Of a DNA stretch of 64,000 bases, positions 10,701 to 19,882 are shown in pieces. The notes below the pieces were generated by a model. It searched no databases and was not told the origin of the DNA. It worked only from the letters and a program-made list of their open reading frames with translations. Source of the stretch: Symsagittifera roscoffensis (Eukaryota > Xenacoelomorpha > Acoela > Convolutidae); the NCBI RefSeq assembly GCF_963678635.1, contig NC_087066.1:49969581-50033580 (forward strand). Reading direction: 5' to 3'. The translations under genes and the position numbers were made by a program. Numbering within the stretch: position 1 is the stretch's first letter; every line of letters begins with the position of its first letter.

Positions 10701-13072
10701 TAGTGCCATTACATTCGTGTGCATCGTCATGATTGACATCGAAATTTTAGGTCTGCAAAAAGATAATAACCGTAGACTTCAAGCAAAACAAGAAGCAACA
10801 GAACATGCGAAAACCAAAGCCACTTATAAACTCATTAAATTATACTGATTGAGCTACCAGTTTATAATATATTTTTAAAAATTAAAATCATGCTTTTAGG
10901 GCGTTATCGTACGGCAAATAGAATTCCGTAGCGTCATTGACATTTAAAAACAATAATATCCAATATCCGGCTGAGAATGTTCCGGTCACCTCTAATTTTA
11001 CGAAAAATATACAGAGATGTGAAACAGAGAAAGCTAGTTTTGAAAAAAAGCATGCCAGCACAAAAGAGTGTGAAATAAGGATTAGAAAACTTACTAATTG
11101 GTAACAAAGTCAAAAATAACCTGATCAGAATCACTTGAAGCCGAAAAAAAACTTCAAAAGATTCAAAAACCAAAAATTTTTCAATCCCCCTCCTCCCCAA
11201 AGCACACGCTTTATTCGCTCATCAAAAGACGCATTTTGATGCCACTACGACAATATGAACAACCAACTTGATAAATTACAAACAACTTAAAAAGCAAATG
11301 TCTAGTAGGACGGTATTTAAGAAGCTAGCATGCTCAACATATGGCTGATGGAGTATTTCCATCATAAGGTACCAAAGAACCCTATAAAGTACAGGGGTAA
11401 CTTTACCAGTTCTAGTTTTGACACTTTTGTGATCAAATTTATTTATGGCAAAACTGGCAAGTACTCGATTACAATACCCTAGATGATCGAAGGGGTAAAG
11501 AAGTAAAACAGAAGGATTTTTTTCCGATTTGGGCAACTAAAAAATGCGTTTTTTTAACAAGAATTTTTGTTGTTAGTTTGTTAGTTAGTGTGAGGGGACT
11601 GAATTGGATAATGAAGAAATAGATTAGAAATGTGGCCTGAAATGGTCAGTCTGAACTATTAGACTAAAAAACAAAAATACGTGCCAACTCAACAACTAAG
11701 CCAACTTTTAAAAAAATGGAAATCGAAGTCACAGCCAATTGTGCTTTATTATGATGACACACGTGGCCCCTGTGAGCTTTCCTTGAGGCCCTAAAATTAA
11801 GCTTTAAAACCTAAATGAAGCTGAATCTTAGTTACTTCCCGTCGCCCAAGTCACGTGATCACAGCAAACATAAAGACAACCGTCCTATTCCAGTGTTTTT
11901 GTCAGCACCGAAATAATCAGTTAACTCTGTCCACTACTATAAAAAGTTAGCAACTAACTGTTCATCGAGGAACATGATGGATGCATGCTTTGCGTGAGGA
12001 AACGGAATATTGCGGTCAAATGTGATTCCAACTTGACAGCGACCCGAAAACTTCAGCTTCTCCACATTCACAGTCAGGTTCAAGCCGTACGTCTTCAGTA
12101 CTCTATCAAAATGAATAGCTATGTCAGAAAAAAATATATATATTTTTTCAAAGAATAAAAATTGATATCGATGGCTTTTTTGCGAAAAAAAAAATCAGAA
12201 AAATGAAACTTACTGATCGGGAGCAATAGTTTTTAGATTTCCCACAACTTGGATGAGGAAATCGGGCGAGTTATGTTCGAAGTCGAGCTCCACGATCAAT
12301 TCGAAAACTTCCTTCTGCATCAACGTTTGCCGCACTTTCTCCAGTACGAGAGTTTCGCTCGGATTAACTGCAAGGTCCGAGATACTTATAGAAGAAATTC
12401 GCGGCATTCCACTGCCCAAAGAAAAAGATGACATTTGGAGAGAATCTAAGCAAAAGAAATGAGTGAAGAATAACCCAAATGGTGCAGTCTTAAGCTGTCC
12501 AGAAGGGAGGGTACCTAAAAAGACCGGTTTGCAGCTTCTCAGAATCGGATTCAAAACTCCTCTCAGCATGCTGGCAATCTCTGGTTCGGAGAAACGCATC
12601 CTAAAAATTCCGAACCAACTATTAGCTTAAGTACATCTATTTGTTCTTGATTAAAGCGTATGAAAGCTAACCATCTGTCGACTATAAGATTTGCCCATTC
12701 AACTGACTCGTTGCGAGGATTTTCAATTTGATTGATTTTCCGGCACCATAAAAGGCTAAAGTCAAAATTGCATATTAATAAATGGTGAGTATTTAGGCAT
12801 AAACAGCAGGCTTCTCATACTAACTCGACTTGATCCTTGACAAAAACATCGACGATTTTGTGCCAGTACTTCGCAATGAGATAAGCTGTTCCCAGACCCC
12901 ATGCGCAAGAGAATCCAAAATAACCTAGAATCCAAGCCTGGAATGATAAAATAAAAACCTGGGCGCAAAATAAAACGAATGTTAATTCTTGTTCGAAAAA
13001 ACTCTGTATTTGCGGTTTTTCATAATCCACGGGTTGCTTTGATTTTTCAAAATTTTTCTTTGCGCTGTTCAT
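4511..13072 (-). CDS. SMP and C2 domain lipid-transfer protein, extended synaptotagmin/tricalbin-like, partial at C-terminus
   Basis: Fifteen minus-strand exons join in frame with GT-AG introns: 13072-12825, 12755-12672, 12600-12515, 12445-12214, 12102-11959, 10752-10649, 10559-10486, 8850-8793, 8709-8516, 7044-6627, 5893-5787, 5699-5616, 5515-5435, 5192-5075 and 4726-4511. The product starts at the Met codon at 13072, has a hydrophobic hairpin, then an SMP domain, then C2 domains. This is the layout of E-Syt/tricalbin proteins, which anchor in the ER and move lipids at contacts with the plasma membrane. The second C2 carries the acidic residues expected to bind calcium (DLNGLSDPYV and DWDGMTTKDD). 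The gene is incomplete: the last visible exon opens a third C2 and ends at a good donor. Family assignment is by motif and order; TMEM24/C2CD2-type proteins are an alternative. The exon 8 donor is uncertain (8793 fits the phase). Confidence 0.8.
4826..5045 (-). repeat. tRNA-derived SINE-like insertion
   Basis: On the minus strand the sequence GGGGGTTCGAATCCCGC near 4980-4996 is a textbook B box (tRNA T-loop). It is followed by about 130 bp of non-tRNA sequence and a short A-rich end near 4832-4850. The upstream part does not fold into a full cloverleaf, so a functional tRNA is unlikely. It sits in the intron between exons 14 and 15 of the SMP/C2 gene. It does not obviously match the SINEs near 9000 and 16300. 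Confidence 0.5.
5075..5893 (-). CDS. Exons 11-14: second C2 domain with calcium-binding aspartates
   Basis: Exons 5893-5787, 5699-5616, 5515-5435 and 5192-5075 join in frame. They encode GVVSLVVHSGHNLPAMD, NGLSDPYVNIW, RTLNPIWNFHCDF, LIEVFDWDGMTTKDDYIGS and VGFIIVSLMFHP, a complete type-2 C2 strand order. The two aspartates of MDLNGLSD and the three of DWDG..KDD match the two calcium-binding loops of synaptotagmin-type C2 domains. Introns are short (about 90-240 bp) with clear TTTTAG or TTTCAG acceptors. Confidence 0.85.
6165..6460. repeat. Dispersed repeat R1, copy d
   Basis: Contains CCACTTTCGAAACTAGAAG and CGATCACGTTTATGGTGACC, later CAAAAGTCAAACC, and ends TATATAAGAGTCTGAACTAC followed by GTTTATCGACTCTTAA. 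It is the longest of the four copies and holds both the front block shared with 4017 and the end block shared with 3740. It lies in the intron between exons 10 and 11. Confidence 0.5.
6627..8850 (-). CDS. Exons 8-10: first C2 domain and acidic linker
   Basis: Exons at about 8850-8793, 8709-8516 and 7044-6627. They encode GLLFVTIMYGDV, then WAEDVAFLVYNLQADK, then LIVAVKSKSMLGKL: the beta-strand rhythm of a C2 domain. The aspartates of a calcium-binding C2 are not visible, so lipid binding, if any, may be calcium-independent. Exon 10 ends in an acidic, low-complexity linker rich in E, D and S that leads to the next C2. The 8793 donor is weak; AAG|GTCTGC seven bases earlier looks stronger but breaks the phase. 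Confidence 0.7.
7355..7485. mobile_element. Foldback element (MITE-like), copy 1
   Basis: A 40-base arm at 7361-7400, beginning TATTTAGACAACCGCGTATT, is mirrored at 7433-7472 with very few mismatches, leaving a ~32-base loop. No protein is encoded. The loop-proximal part GTCTCGATTCTGATTGGTT recurs in the element near 10000, so this is a family. It lies inside an intron of the SMP/C2 gene. The structure fits a small non-autonomous DNA transposon; target duplications were not resolved. Confidence 0.65.
8938..9100 (-). repeat. tRNA-derived SINE, family S, copy 1
   Basis: On the minus strand a tRNA-like head (GTGGCATAGGCCTAATCTC, then a T-arm-like segment AATTGGAATCCG) leads into TAGAGCTGGTTTTTGTTC and AGTGTTTGCGAAG, ending in GCAGCTTCGC. 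The same body and ending occur near 16200-16375, which defines the family. It is intronic. Confidence 0.55.
9213..9275 (-). repeat. tRNA-Arg(CCU)-like SINE head, truncated
   Basis: Minus-strand GGCACAGTTGAAAGGACG (A-box-like), an anticodon arm with loop TTCCTAA, and GGAGGTTCAACGCCG (B-box-like) form a degenerate tRNA resembling tRNA-Arg with anticodon CCU. The following sequence is not the usual family body, so this is a truncated or diverged copy rather than a functional tRNA. The acceptor ends do not pair convincingly. Confidence 0.45.
9985..10130. mobile_element. Foldback element (MITE-like), copy 2
   Basis: Starts with the same TATTTAGACAACCGCGTATT as the element near 7361. It holds an 18-base inverted repeat, AACCAATCAGAATCGAGA at 10044-10061 against 10108-10125. 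The outer right arm of copy 1 is missing or replaced by a short repeated segment (ACTTATTGAAGAGG occurs twice at 10128-10175). It is a degraded relative of copy 1. Confidence 0.55.
10486..12755 (-). CDS. Exons 2-7: SMP lipid-binding domain
   Basis: Exons 12755-12672, 12600-12515, 12445-12214, 12102-11959, 10752-10649 and 10559-10486 join without a stop. The first encodes NESVEWANLIVDRW, the usual opening of an SMP domain. Later parts run GVLNPILRS, PRISSISISDL, a long beta-rich section (LIVELDFEHNSPDFLIQV, LNLTVNVEKLKFSGRCQVGI) and ALPKLNDWINTIVKTSL, which matches the helix that closes SMP domains. Known SMP domains form tubes that carry lipids between membranes. Acceptors such as TTTTTAG|G and TTTGCAG|A and donors GTAAGT and GTTAGT support the boundaries. 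Confidence 0.75.
12825..13072 (-). CDS. Exon 1: N-terminus with membrane hairpin
   Basis: Encodes a short charged N-terminus, then about 38 mostly hydrophobic residues containing AWILGYFGFSCAWGLG, then YWHKIVDVFVKDQV. The long hydrophobic stretch with a central glycine/aromatic patch matches the membrane hairpin that E-Syt proteins use to sit in the ER. The donor is GA|GTTAGT, phase 2. No other upstream exon was found, so this Met is taken as the start, although 5' non-coding exons cannot be excluded. Confidence 0.75.
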
Positions 13073-14789
13073 GATTGATATGCGATATAAGAAATATACA
13101 TTTCACAGCAATTTGATCAGAGCAGCGAAATTTTGAAAGGTTTAAATTCGATTTCAGCTGAAGCAAACATTAAACTGCAGCACCTATGATTAATTCAGAA
13201 CGACGTTTGGCAAATATAGCCTATGAAAGTAACGCCAACTGAGCTAAGCAGAGAACAAAATCAACTCTTCAAAATGTAGTTTGAATGGAGGACAATATAG
13301 TGCATTCTAGAGCATGCGCTACAGAATAAACTCTTTCTGCCGCTTCAGGCAAAACACAAGGCAGTATAGTAGTCTAGGTAAGCACATTGAGAATAGCTAG
13401 GAATAAAACAAAAATTCCAAAGGAAAATGAAAGGAAAAGTGAAAAAAACACTGAAGATGCCATTACTTTGGCATCTTAAAAAGACTGGAGACATTATTCC
13501 ACGGGGTCTCCGGGGAAATCCATTAGCGAAGGTCAAATATCTTTGCTTGAATTCAGTCTTCTATCTCACACCAGCGAGAGCTGAGATGCAAATTTCGCCC
13601 ACAAAATCATTTTATGCGTAAAACCAGTCAAAAATATTATTCAACAACCATGCGGTTCCCTAATAAAAAAAAACAAAGACAAATTTAGTACAATTAATTT
13701 TAATTTGGCATTGGGAAAGTTCTCTCACCAGCAGAAACAGGCAGCAACGAAATATTGCAGCATCGAATACATTAGGATCTTCTCAAAGTCATCCTCAGAG
13801 GCGAAGCTGAGGATACATTGCGTTAGTTTGTGAATAAAAAGAGACGAAAGTCAATTTTTTTTGAAAATTTGAATTTAAAAAAAGCTAAAAAACCGAAACA
13901 GCAACATCTGCAAAAACTTCATGTTTGTATTGGATGATGTTCATAAACAGCCTTAAAATTACTGGAAATCATTTACCAAGCGGCAACTAAGCTGACAAAA
14001 TTTGGGTCGACCCATGTTGAGCCGAAAACAAAAGTTGTCATAAAAAAATTGAACTTAAAATTTTTACCACCCATCCGAACTGACACGAATGAAAAATTAT
14101 TTTAAAAAATATTTTACCCTCAAAATTACACAATATAAGTTAACAAAGCCAAAACCGTTTTATCGAAAAAAAAGAAAACAAAAATAAACAAAACAAGATT
14201 GCTCATTTCAGGGCAAAGCCCTTAACGCTCTGACAGCCCTCTATCGTCAATGACAAGCCGTTTGTTTTACAAAAAAATTAATAAAATAAGAAAATTTGAA
14301 AACATTTTTCAATTTTTATTTGTAAACTAGTGTATAGCTTGCACCTCTGGTGCTTCAAACAGAACACCGAATGTGAAAATTGCTTACATATTAGAAAAAT
14401 AACGAAAAATATTATTAGAAATTTCAGGCAACCGCAAAAATAGGCGGTGATTTAACAAACTTTTATTTAATAACTTTGAAACAAAAAAAAATTAAGAAAA
14501 TTTCAAAAACGAAGATTCTTTATGTAAAATCAGTAATTTCCTATTTAGGACTCTTTTTGGCTCAGTTATTTGGTTTCACCAGCTGTATATCAGTTTCTGC
14601 CATCAATCATTTAATCTAGGATAAATAATTCAAAGAACATGAGAAAAATTTTGAAATAATACGAAAAATAATCGCATTGCCAAAAACTAAAACAATTTCT
14701 GAGCAGAATCTGCAGCTCCTGAGAGAACTGCGATATAGCCACATTAAAAAGTTGACAAAATGTATAATTTTGAGGTTTTTCAATTTTTT
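13073..14789. other. Non-coding DNA upstream of the SMP/C2 gene
   Basis: This stretch lies 5' of the first coding exon and would hold the promoter and any 5' UTR exon of the minus-strand gene. I see no clear TATA box or initiator. Short pieces of dispersed repeats occur, such as GGCAACTAAGCTGAC at about 13980 and GAGGCGAAGCTGAGG at about 13798. No open frame with a recognisable domain is present. Confidence 0.5.
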
Positions 14790-16175
14790 TTTTCAAAAAT
14801 CGTGAAAAGACTTCATATCTCGGAAACTATCAAAACATGAGCAGTCATTATTGAAGGTCGCAATTAGAAGTCTTGGAAACATTCTGGCATCAAAAGGTCA
14901 ACAGTTCAAAACTTTGAGGTATTTTTACAACATTAACAAGACTGCTCGTATCAGGGCGAAGCTCGTATAAGGTTTATGGAGCAATAATAACATTTAAAAA
15001 AATAAATGAAATAAAGCAAAATCAACAACTTTTTGTCTAAAATTTGAAATTTTTTAATGAAAATCATCCCCCCACACGCCAAATAAAGTACAAAAGGATA
15101 GATTTCGCTAATTGTAACAAATCAATTTGGGCAAATAAGCTTCTTTCAACCAATTGGGAGCAATTTCTAAGACTAATTAATTCTCCGGTTACGCGTTAAT
15201 AGCGCGCAATAAATCGCGCGTTAATTGTCCCAAATTGGCCAACAAGGCAATTTTTAAACCCCCGTAACTGTACAAAAAATGATCACAGGTAAAATTTCTT
15301 TTCAAATTTGAGCTCAGGACAACAATACCTTTTCAATGATATAAAAAAACTTCGTCCAAAATGGCTAGTTAAAAAGTCGAAATTTGTCTGAAGAAAAAAA
15401 CCCACCCGAGCACAAATTCGGAACAATAAACATACGTTTTTTTTAAAATAAAACATCATATCTCAAAAAACATCTGAGCAGTCATAATTGGAGACAAGAT
15501 CTGGAACCCTTCGGAATACTCTGGCAGCACGCAACTATAGGGTTGAGCACTTCAATTTTTGTTATGTCTTTAAATTCAAAAATCATGAAAAAAAGGTCAA
15601 ATCTCGATAACTTGAAGTATTTGAGGAACAAAATTTCAATTTCAGATAAACAACACTTGAGAGTATCTTGAAACGCTTCAAATTTGGGGTTGGGACATTC
15701 AAATTTTGAAACTAAATTTATGAAAAAAAACTCTTAAGAAACGTCATATCAGTAGAAACTAAAATGGTTTGACTAGTCAAAATTCGGGACAAGATTTGCG
15801 AACGTTGAGAAAAACTTAAAGCATCCCCAATATAGGGTTGGTATTTATATTTTTGAGAAAATTACAAGAAACTTCATACCGCAGAAACTAAAATAATTGA
15901 AAAAATCACATTTAAGGAGAAAATTTCCAAACTTTGAGAGTACCCTGATATCATCTCACTATTGGGTTGGGAAACTCACAGTTCGTGAAGTTTTTAAACT
16001 ATACGTTTTTATTCAACATTTCAAAAATCTTTTTTAAAAAACTTCAAATCTCGGGAACTAAAAGAACTTGCGCAATCATATTTAGAGGCAAGATTTGCAA
16101 TTCTTGGGAGTACCCGGACAGCACCCCACTTCAGGGTTGGAAATTTAAATTTTTGCGAAGTCAATTACACAAGTT
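14790..16175. repeat. Decayed tandem array, ~120-165 bp units
   Basis: At least five or six imperfect units follow one block order: AAAACTTCATATCTCGGAAAC, then GCAGTCATAATTGGAG, then ACAAGATCTGGAACC..GG.A.TACTCTGGCA, then GGGTTG..A.TTCAAATTTTTG. Clear units begin near 14795, 15450, 15585, 15725, 15855 and 16030. Divergence is high, with indels between units, so this is an old minisatellite-like array or a set of nested insertions. No coding frame is conserved between units. Confidence 0.55.
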
Positions 16176-16194
16176 TTTCCGAACAAACTCAAAC

Positions 16195-16375
16195 ACAGTG
16201 GCAAGCTTCGCTGCGCAAACACTAGAGAAAAAGACAAAAGCCAGCTCTATAAAGTGCACTAGGAGAGCACAAATACGCCTAATATCAGTAAAAATTGTGC
16301 TGTGTCGGAATTAAACCTGATAGCTTCAGATTAGGAGTCTCGCGTTCTCGAATCTGCGCCAAGCGCTTTTCAAAT
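16195..16375 (-). repeat. tRNA-derived SINE, family S, copy 2
   Basis: Minus-strand head GGCGCAGATTCGAGAACG (A box), anticodon arm with loop CTCCTAA (anticodon CCU, arginine) and CAGGTTTAATTCCGACAC (B box). The body TAGAGCTGGCTTTTGTC and AGTGTTTGCGCAGCGAAGC is shared with the copy at 8938-9100. It ends in a GCGAAGC hairpin instead of a long poly(A). Confidence 0.6.
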
Positions 16376-16876
16376 GATGCAGCAAAAGATATGGAGCTGG
16401 CATCATAGGTAAAGCCTTAAATACGAGCCTTACAATGTCAAAAGTATCATAGTAACCGAGGTTACAGTCAGGAGTCCCTTCATCACATATTCCAGTCAAA
16501 ATCCTTGAATTTTTCTAGATATGGAAGTGATAATGATAAAAGAAGATGACAAGTGTTGAATTCCTTTTCAATTAAAATCGATACGGGGTACTTTTCTTCA
16601 TTAAGAACACGCAACTCGACACGAGAAAATATAATATACAATTGTTACAAATAAAAAATTTCGTCGAAAGTTATTTTGTCATTAATTGTTCCGAATACGC
16701 AAGCGACGTTCGCAATCTGTACTGCCCGGGAGATTCTATGTTTTTAAAAGCTGCCTGCACTGGGTTCCTCAGTGCTATGCTTAGGTTCTTACAAAGCTTG
16801 CTCTAAAAAAATTTCAGTGCTGGGGCCGGCCGCGCCCTGGCGCCGAGCAGCCTTACAATTGATCAAGCAATCATAC
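16376..16876. other. Spacer between SINE and retrotransposon, no gene found
   Basis: About 500 bp of unique-looking sequence without an open frame of interest. It holds an isolated GC-rich patch near 16823-16850 (GGGGCCGGCCGCGCCC). The last bases before the LTR are TCATAC. Its terminal TAC is repeated just outside the putative far end of element C at 50745, which would be a short target duplication. Confidence 0.5.
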
Positions 16877-17529
16877 TGTAACATTCGCCCAAATACTACA
16901 TAATGACGGAGCGTAGAAAAAGCACCTACTAACGACTGGCCGGCGTATGCTACTTAAATTTTACCCGTTTTTCAGTCTCGTCCTAGCCAGTTAATTTATT
17001 GGTCTGTTTAGGGCTAAACAAAATTTACTATTTTTAGGCCATCAGTTAAACAACTTTTGATCAGCTTCCGTTTGCATGCGGAGATACTCACATAGCTGGG
17101 TCTTGGATCCCCAGACTACATGAGTACCATTGAAAACACGGATGGAGTATCCTATTTTACTGTTTTTAGCGACAGTTATAAACTAAATCCATTGGAGATG
17201 GATTGACCCTTTCCTCTGTCTAGCTACTCATACTCCAAATTACCAAAAAATACTGGAGTTAACTCAAATGTTCAGGGCAATAAAGTAGCTAAAAATATGC
17301 GTTTATCACAGTCTCTCAGCATATATCAGTCTCCGGGCACCGGGTCTCCCATTCCGTGCTTCTCTGGAAATAACGTCGTTCTCTCCTCAATTTCGCGGCA
17401 CGGGAGGGTACTGTTCCGGTCCGGATGTTCCACTGAAGTCTCCTTTCGTGAGATCTCTTTCTGCTAAATGTCTTATCGTGTCCTGTTACCACGATAAGAC
17501 GTCTCGTTATTATCGTTTTTTTTATCGCC
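16877..17529 (-). repeat. 3' LTR of element C, truncated at the assembly gap
   Basis: Starts TGTAACATTCGCCCAAATAC and follows the LTR of element B for about 650 bp at clearly lower identity, then runs into the N gap. Read on the minus strand the end is ...TGTTACA, the canonical CA end of an LTR. The U3 part and junction with the internal region are lost in the gap. Confidence 0.8.
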
Positions 17530-17729
17530 NNNNNNNNNNNNNNNNNNNNNNNNNNNNNNNNNNNNNNNNNNNNNNNNNNNNNNNNNNNNNNNNNNNNNNN
17601 NNNNNNNNNNNNNNNNNNNNNNNNNNNNNNNNNNNNNNNNNNNNNNNNNNNNNNNNNNNNNNNNNNNNNNNNNNNNNNNNNNNNNNNNNNNNNNNNNNNN
17701 NNNNNNNNNNNNNNNNNNNNNNNNNNNNN
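17530..17729. other. Assembly gap, exactly 200 N
   Basis: A round-number N run. By comparison with elements B and D it should contain the remaining ~230 bp of LTR, the polypurine tract, ~750 bp of 3' UTR and the end of the unknown 3' ORF, around 1.5 kb in all. The stated length is therefore probably a placeholder, unless C has a deletion here. Confidence 0.9.
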
Positions 17730-19319
17730 TCAGTTGCTCAGGCGTCGGCACAGTCGTTTCCTGCTCGCTCGCGCCTGCGTTTGGCTTCTAATCATATCAA
17801 CGCCAGCATCGGCACTAACTACCACAATTGGACACCGGCAACTTTTGGTCAGGCAACCCCGTGGAGAACAACTCCTCCACGTGCCACAACAAGATCAAGT
17901 TTCCACGCTTGGGGTACCACAACGTGTGCGCCAGGCAGTGACAAGGATACCCCTCATGGGTTATCAAAATGTTCCTCCGTGTCCGGTACCCTGAAGCTCG
18001 TAGCAACGGTTCCACTTCTGTCATATATCGATGCACATTGTCCTTCTCATCCATGGTGGGAAATTCAGTAGGTAATGCTCCGCTCGCCTTCTTCTTCAGG
18101 AACTCAATGACATTACCTTCACTCAACCTCATGAATTTTTCACCAACTACGTCCTGCAATTCGCCTTCAGATCTCTTCGGGACAGGCCGAATGATCTTCG
18201 ACAGTAAGTCATACGACCTCTCCGACATTCTGGTCAACCTCACGCATTTTTATACGGAGAAGAGTTGGTCGACCAACACCTGCTACGTCCTCGCATCCAT
18301 CACCACCATGTGCGTAGGGTATTTACTATAAAATATGGTGCGGAGCTCAAAACCACCAGATACTTCGAGCCCGTAGGTCTATGATAAGCCTCACTGTCCT
18401 TCAGATTCAGCTCGTTTTCCAGAGCTTCTCGCCAACCTCCAATTTTTTGCTCCATCTGCAACGCTCCAGGGAACACTTCCACACTCAAGGACGTAAACAG
18501 GGCTGCTCCAGGCGTTCCAACGACTCGATCGAGCTGGTCATGCTGGGAAATCCCAAAGCAGTAATCAAGTTTTCTTCCGTTACTTCATGACAGTCCGCAA
18601 TTAATTCCATTTCTTTTTTATCCGACATGCCTAATCTCCCATACAATTAAGCTAGTTGGCGATGTTGCTCACTCAGCGTATTTAGACAAGGGCCCGTGTC
18701 CTTCCATTCCACAGCTGGAAGCTACACAAGCGCCCTGTTTCAACCAATTACCTGAAGAGCTTCCCTCGGACAAATTCGTGGCTGGTCTGCCGTTCTTCTT
18801 TGCTACTTTCAGGGCCAACAGGTGGTGTATCACGGCCAAATCATGCAGACTCGCGTCATCGCCAAAATCCAATGCGACATCTGCCATCATATCCCAAATC
18901 AAACCGGCATTCGGGTGTGGGCACCATGAAGCTTCATGAGCTCCGACATGGTTACTAAGCTGGTTTTCAAGGGACTTCCCCATGAACCACATCCAAAGCT
19001 CACTTGCCCCTTCAGCTCGGGAACCGAGGGTTAAACCACTCGTTCCTCCAAAATGATTCCCAGTTTGGGTTGTTCCACCATTACCACGCCGATTTCCTTG
19101 ACTCTCTCAACCCAGAAATCAAGGACTATGACCTGTTCATAGTCAAAAAATTTCTCCCTGGCTTCCTAGTCCACAAAGGGGTTGTACGCTATTCCTGGTA
19201 TGCCTGATACGTATTGCAACCCAAAGTTGCATAATCCTTTGGATCTCTAACTGTTTCAATGGATTCACGACTCGCTTTCAGCTCCTTATTGGAGTATCTC
19301 CTCACCTCCTCTAGTCTGC

Positions 19320-19320
<1 letters not shown>
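17730..19320 (-). pseudogene. Element C: remnant of the unknown 3' ORF (ORFX)
   Basis: Several frames on the minus strand match ORFX of elements B and D in order: ASWCPHPNAGLIWDMMADV, NWLKQGACVASSCGMEG, SVEVFPGALQMEQK, SEAYHRPTGSKYLV, RLTRMSERSYDLLSK and HEGYPCHCLAHTLWYPKRGN. Frameshifts and stops break it into at least four pieces. The part before about residue 220 of D is missing, replaced by a LINE fragment with a GT microsatellite. The section from 18488 to 17815 covers a region that element B has deleted, so it is useful for comparing the family. No function is recognised. Confidence 0.8.

Positions 19321-19352
<32 letters not shown>
19321..19352. repeat. (GT)16 microsatellite
   Basis: A perfect 32-base GT run. 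On the minus strand it is (AC)16 at the end of a LINE fragment, so it may be the microsatellite-like tail with which some non-LTR retrotransposons end. Confidence 0.95.
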
Positions 19353-19355
<3 letters not shown>

Positions 19356-19650
19356 GAGCCTTTCACTGATCACGGGACGCCGCAAGGCGTCCTGTGAGCT
19401 GTACAAAGCGGTAGACTTCTTCCGGATTGGTCTCTAGGCAGGTGATATTGTCGTTTTCTCCTATCGTCCGTCTCCTTTCTGTCTTCGAACCCGGCTTTGC
19501 ATTTTATCAAAAAGTGCTCGGAAGATTCTTCTTCTTGTCCGCAGTACTCGCATAATGAATCATCTGTGTATCCGAACCGATGCTGAGTCTGACGGAGGAA
19601 AGGGGCTCTGTTGGCTTTATTGGTTGTCACTTCGTAGTCTGATGATCATC
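19353..19650 (-). pseudogene. Fragment of a non-LTR retrotransposon, C-terminal zinc motif
   Basis: A minus-strand frame encodes NRAPFLRQTQHRFGYTDD, then CEYCGQ and HFLIKC. The CX2C...HX4C arrangement after a conserved HRFG is typical of the C-terminal end of jockey/R1/I-type LINE polymerases. Only this 3' tip is present, followed by ~20 bases and (AC)16, so this is a heavily 5'-truncated insertion in element C. Its first part (from 19525) is also present in the duplicate block at 35375-35732. Confidence 0.6.
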
Positions 19651-19882
19651 GGCACTGTTTTCCGTGACTGACTCGGTCAGAACGTCAGACTGTGGAGCTC
19701 ATCAGTTTCCCTAGAACTTCGCGCATTATGGGCTGATTCAACCCCACCTTCCTTACGGACTTTGTGCCGTACCTACGTACAGGTCCCAAACCCTCTCCAT
19801 GAAGGTCACTCGGTTCCAGGCTACTCCCGTCTTGCGTTCCAGTTAACTTTGGTATCTCTCCCAGTCCTCCTCCGGCAAGGTG
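19651..19882 (-). pseudogene. Element C: C-terminal end of the SGNH polyprotein, left of element B
   Basis: The minus strand reads TLPEEDWERYQS, then a stop, then WNRVTFMERVWDLYVGT and, after frame breaks, LNQPIMREVLGKL. This matches the tail of the polyprotein in element D (57120-56900). The sequence continues across element B: VSFLG on the right side at 36618 joins TLPEED on the left, which proves B inserted here. Confidence 0.8.

Noticed and set aside
14790-16175. CRISPR-like array
   Set aside because: Units are long, diverged and irregular, with no constant short repeat and no unique spacers, in a eukaryotic genome.
16823-16850. GC-rich patch with GGCCGGCC as cloning-vector contamination
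   Set aside because: Only ~28 bases, flanked by ordinary AT-rich sequence, with no vector genes or polylinker continuation.
17448-18071. Open frames running through the N block on both strands
   Set aside because: They are open only because N cannot form stop codons; the flanking real sequence belongs to an LTR and to ORFX on the minus strand.
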